From: Pseudomonadota bacterium
GTDB lineage: Bacteria; Desulfobacterota; Desulfobacteria; Desulfobacterales; RPRI01
Reading direction: 5' to 3'
NCBI GenBank assembly: GCA_018901125.1
Contig: JAHIFE010000096.1
Span: 62,001 to 126,000 of the forward strand
DNA length: 64,000 nt
The notes beneath the pieces are model-generated. The model searched no databases. It was not told the DNA's origin and saw only the letters and a list, made by a program, of their open reading frames with translations. A program made the position numbers and the translations under genes. Below are positions 61,102-64,000 of the stretch, piece after piece. Numbering within the stretch: position 1 is the stretch's first letter; each line of letters begins with the position of its first letter.

Positions 61102-63351
61102 TTATTTTTTCGTTTTTTCCTTAATGGCATTAAGCACTCTTTCAGGGGTAATAGGATATTCCCGCACCGGAATGCCGATAGCATTGTTTACGGCATTTGC
61201 GATAGCCATTGTGCAGACTATGGGGCCTTCTCCAACTTCTTTCGCCCCGTAAGGACCGTATGGATCATTTGTTTCAATAATATCATACTCAAGTTCCGGG
61301 ACTTCAAAGGAGCGCGCAATCCGGTAATCAAGCCAGGATGGATTAAGAACTTTGCCTTTTTCCATTATGCATTCTTCCGACAGAATCTGGCCCATGCCGC
61401 TGAAAACCTGCCCGTCTATCTGCCCTTCAATCGCCAGGGGATTAATTGCCCGGCCAACATCATGAGCATGAGTAACCTTAAGCAGCTTAACAATTCCGGT
61501 ATCAGGATCAACTTCGACCTCGGCAACCTGCGCTCCGAAAGAATAGGCAAGAGTTGATACCCATGGTTCTTTTGTAGGTGAAGACGTATGGTAGAAGCCT
61601 TTACCCATGATATGTTTGCCGTTTTCGGAATGCAAAGTTTCAGAAACTATGTCCTTAAAAAGTATTGCTTTTTCCGGCGCTTTAGCGGGAAAAATTTTCC
61701 GGTCACAAAAAATCAGTTGTGACGGCTTAACACCAAGTTTCTTTGCAGCTGTTGCCGCAAGTTGTTTTTTTGCATCAAGGCAGGCAAGCTTTACCGCATT
61801 TCCTGTGAAAAACGTGCCTCGCTGGCCAAATGCCCCAATATCAAACGGTGCGGAATTCGTATCTCCTGCCACTACTTCAACATCTTCGATTGTGACTCCC
61901 AGTGTTTCCGCTGCTATCATGGCCATTGCCGTGTGGGAACCCTGCCCCATATCGGGCAGACCGACAAAAAGAGAAAGCTTTCCGTCTTCTCCGATTTTTA
62001 TTAAAGCGCCGGATTTATCCGGGCCGCCGCTGTTCATGGCTCCGCAGCCGATGCCTATTCCTCTGTATGGCGGCAGCTTTCCAAATTTTTTCTTCCACGA
62101 TGCTTTTTTAGCAGCTTTTTTAATTGATTCCTTTAAGCCACAGCTTGCATAATGGATATTGGTAAGGGTTGTATCGCCTTTGGCAACGGCATTTTTTAAT
62201 TTGAGTTCCATCGGATCCATGCCGATTTCTTTCGCAATAAGATCAAGCTCTGTTTCCTGAGCAAGTTTTAGTTGCAAAAAAGCCGCTCCATGAGGATACA
62301 TATTTGGAGGATTATTTGTATAAACCGCTCTTTCGTTCCACCGCATTGCTTCCATATGATAAACCTGCGGGATTAAATGATACTTGCAACGGAGCAGAAC
62401 ATTAAATGCAAAATTCCAATAAGCGCCGCAATCAAAAAGATAGGTTGCTTCCGTTGCTTTTATGGTTCCGTCTTTCATTACTCCTGTTTTGATAATATAC
62501 TTGAAATATCCGCCACCGGGATAAACAACAAACTCTTCATCGGCATCACATCTGATTTTGACCGGACGGGATGCTTTTTGGGAAAGAATCGCCGCTATAA
62601 AATTTTGCTGCCTTGGTCCTATACGGCCGGAAAAGGCCCCTCCGGTATTAAGGTTAAAGACGCGCACATTGCTTTCCGAAATGCCCAGTACTCCTCCCAT
62701 ACTTTTCTGTACGTAAAGGGGTGACTGATTCGGAGTCCAGATGCTCAGTTTTCCCGGCAGGGAATAGTCGGCAATCACGACATGATGTTCCGCAAAACAA
62801 TTGTGATTCGGGTTAAAAATACATTCACCGATTCTCACATGGTCGGCTTCGGCAAATGCCTTTTCCACGTCACCAACATCAATATTATATTCATCCAGGC
62901 TGTTATTTTTACACTCATCATGAATGACCGGCGCATCCTTTGCGGTTGCATCTTCAAAAGAAAAGACAGCTGTAACCGGTTCATACTCAACTTTTATCAA
63001 TTCAGCCGCTTCTGCCGCCGTGTCTTCATCAATCGCAGCCACTGCGGCCACTTCATCGCCTATAAAATTAACTCTGTCACTGCAGAGCAGTAGACGATCA
63101 GGACTTACCTTAACGCCTGGGCAGTCCTTGTTTGTGATGACAGCTTTTACACCCGGCAAACTTTCGGCCCTTGTTGTATCAATACTGATAATCCTGCCTC
63201 TTGCAATAGGGCTTCTGACTATCTTCCCATAAAGCATTCCCGACAACTCAATATCATCAGTAAACTGTGACCGGCCGGTAGTTTTAAGCGGCCCGTCAAG
63301 CTTGGGCTGTCTTTTTCCTATAACACTACAGTCTTTTTCTCTGCGAGGCAT
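61102..63351 (-). CDS. Xanthine dehydrogenase-family molybdopterin large subunit (copy 2)
   Basis: A 749-residue paralogue of 58522: KDCSVIGKRQPKLDGPLKTTGRSQFTDDIELSGMLYGKIVRSPIARGRIISID, GGAFSGRIGPRQQNFIAAILSQKASRPVKIRC, YTNNPPNMYPHGAAFLQ, MGQGSHTAMAMIAAETLGV and GPYGAKEVGEGPIVCTMAIANAVNNAIG with the catalytic GEGP. The start overlaps the stop of the [2Fe-2S] subunit by one base (TAATG), typical of tight translational coupling. Together with the FAD and Fe-S subunits it forms a three-subunit hydroxylase of the CO dehydrogenase/4-hydroxybenzoyl-CoA reductase type. Substrate unknown. Confidence 0.9.
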   Translation of the reverse strand: MPRREKDCSVIGKRQPKLDGPLKTTGRSQFTDDIELSGMLYGKIVRSPIARGRIISIDTTRAESLPGVKAVITNKDCPGVKVSPDRLLLCSDRVNFIGDEVAAVAAIDEDTAAEAAELIKVEYEPVTAVFSFEDATAKDAPVIHDECKNNSLDEYNIDVGDVEKAFAEADHVRIGECIFNPNHNCFAEHHVVIADYSLPGKLSIWTPNQSPLYVQKSMGGVLGISESNVRVFNLNTGGAFSGRIGPRQQNFIAAILSQKASRPVKIRCDADEEFVVYPGGGYFKYIIKTGVMKDGTIKATEATYLFDCGAYWNFAFNVLLRCKYHLIPQVYHMEAMRWNERAVYTNNPPNMYPHGAAFLQLKLAQETELDLIAKEIGMDPMELKLKNAVAKGDTTLTNIHYASCGLKESIKKAAKKASWKKKFGKLPPYRGIGIGCGAMNSGGPDKSGALIKIGEDGKLSLFVGLPDMGQGSHTAMAMIAAETLGVTIEDVEVVAGDTNSAPFDIGAFGQRGTFFTGNAVKLACLDAKKQLAATAAKKLGVKPSQLIFCDRKIFPAKAPEKAILFKDIVSETLHSENGKHIMGKGFYHTSSPTKEPWVSTLAYSFGAQVAEVEVDPDTGIVKLLKVTHAHDVGRAINPLAIEGQIDGQVFSGMGQILSEECIMEKGKVLNPSWLDYRIARSFEVPELEYDIIETNDPYGPYGAKEVGEGPIVCTMAIANAVNNAIGIPVREYPITPERVLNAIKEKTKK

Positions 63352-63827
63352 TATTTCACCTCCCTGTTTGCTCCGGCAGCTTTTTTTACTGCCTCAACTG
63401 TCTTGATATGGCCTGTACAGCGGCAGTAAGTTCCTGCTAAAGCCTCTTTGACGGCATTATCATCAGGATTGGGGTTTTCATCGAGAAGGGCTTTGGCGGA
63501 CATTATAACACCCGGTGTGCAAAAACCGCACTGCACGGCACCGTTGTCGATAAAAGACTGCTGCAATGGATGCAAACCTTCAGAGCTTGCCAGAGATTCA
63601 ATAGTTGAAATTAAATGTCCCTCGCAGTCCATAGCCAGAGTTAGGCATGACAGAATGGCTTTGCCATCCATTATTACAGTACAAACGCCGCATGCGCCTT
63701 GTTCACAAGCCCTTTTTGTCCCTGTCAGTCTCAAATCATCCCGCAGTACATCGAGTAAGGTACGCCATGGATTAACTGCAATTTCATGCATTTCACCATT
63801 TACATTAAGCGTTATTATACTTTTCAA
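63351..63827 (-). CDS. [2Fe-2S] small subunit of the molybdenum hydroxylase
   Basis: A 158-residue protein: N-terminal plant-type cluster CEQGACGVCTVIMDGKAILSC, then the second [2Fe-2S] domain CGFCTPGVIMSAKALLDENPNPDDNAVKEALAGTYCRCTGHIKTVEAV. This is the CoxS/HcrC/XdhC-type subunit that passes electrons from molybdopterin to FAD. It starts with TTG at 63827 nested in the upstream gene end (ATTGA) after GGAGG, a tight overlap. Stop overlaps the next start by one base. Confidence 0.92.
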   Translation of the reverse strand: MKSIITLNVNGEMHEIAVNPWRTLLDVLRDDLRLTGTKRACEQGACGVCTVIMDGKAILSCLTLAMDCEGHLISTIESLASSEGLHPLQQSFIDNGAVQCGFCTPGVIMSAKALLDENPNPDDNAVKEALAGTYCRCTGHIKTVEAVKKAAGANREVK

Positions 63828-64000
63828 TGTTTTGTCCCTCCTTTTTTCTGCGTCAGTTTCAGTTCCGACAAAGCCTGTTTTAATAGCACCTCAACAATCT
63901 GCCGCTTATACCCGGCCGATGTAAAGAGATTGGTTACGGCTCCGGTTTCCCCGCGGGCAACTTCTGCCGCCTTGCCAATGGCTGCTTCGTTAAATCCCGA
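63824..64000 (-). CDS. FAD-binding medium subunit of the molybdenum hydroxylase, C-terminal end (partial)
   Basis: The reverse strand ends SGFNEAAIGKAAEVARGETGAVTNLFTSAGYKRQIVEVLLKQALSELKLTQKKGGTKH and a TGA that overlaps the start of the [2Fe-2S] subunit. SAGYKRQIVEVLLKQAL is typical of the C-terminal domain of CoxM/XdhB-type subunits (compare ASAxYRRxMxxVLxRRAL). Only 58 codons lie inside the window. It completes the three-subunit set and shows the operon continues beyond the right edge. Confidence 0.75.
   Translation of the reverse strand, partial: SGFNEAAIGKAAEVARGETGAVTNLFTSAGYKRQIVEVLLKQALSELKLTQKKGGTKH

Overview
The window reads as chromosome of a strictly anaerobic Gram-negative bacterium with moderate GC. 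The likeliest source is a sulfate-reducing or syntrophic Desulfobacterota member, inferred from gene content: tungsten/molybdenum aldehyde:ferredoxin oxidoreductases (AOR), HdrB/HdrD-like CCG proteins, xanthine-dehydrogenase-type and DMSO-reductase-type enzymes, and outer-membrane barrels. Almost every gene is on the minus strand. The exceptions are three plus-strand regulator genes. No tRNA, rRNA, CRISPR array or phage was seen.

Layout. (1) 1-8.4 kb: minus-strand block DUF1302 barrel > DUF1329 > RND/MMPL > YCF48 propeller > AOR (cut by the left edge), with a divergent chimeric regulator (8439-9944). (2) 10.2-24.5 kb: AveC-like membrane protein > DUF1302 > DUF1329 > RND > YCF48 > SDR > universal stress protein > SDR > lipocalin-like protein > SDR > HdrB-like protein, headed by a second divergent regulator (24562-26172). 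(3) 26.2-30.8 kb: a graveyard with two intact lipocalin-like genes among deleted, chimeric and truncated copies of lipocalin, flavoprotein, SDR, AOR and transposase genes. (4) 30.8-38.1 kb: a third envelope module in a different order (AOR remnant > RND > YCF48 > DUF1302 > DUF1329), preceded by the third regulator (38173-39822). Similar transposase C-terminal scraps lie at both ends of this block. (5) 40.4-47.3 kb: compact operon with FMN reductase, two APH-fold kinases, SDR, intact AOR, small ferredoxin and a lipocalin-like protein. (6) 47.6-58.5 kb: two DMSO-reductase-family enzymes with an unusual Fe-S motif, an HdrB-like protein, a DapB-like dehydrogenase, an MFS carrier, an exported phytoene-desaturase-like flavoenzyme and an HdrD-like protein. 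(7) 58.5-64 kb: two xanthine-dehydrogenase-type large subunits, one [2Fe-2S] subunit and the end of an FAD subunit.

Working model (inference). The RND pump, DUF1329 protein, DUF1302 barrel and YCF48 propeller form a cell-envelope system for a hydrophobic molecule, present in three diverged copies, each near its own XRE/zinc-ribbon regulator. The surrounding oxidoreductases, kinases and lipocalin-like proteins suggest anaerobic modification or breakdown of a terpenoid-, steroid- or polycycle-like compound. The substrate cannot be read from sequence. The strongest candidates for undescribed biology are the three-copy envelope module and the regulators that join an XRE head to an IS1-transposase-like DNA-binding tail.
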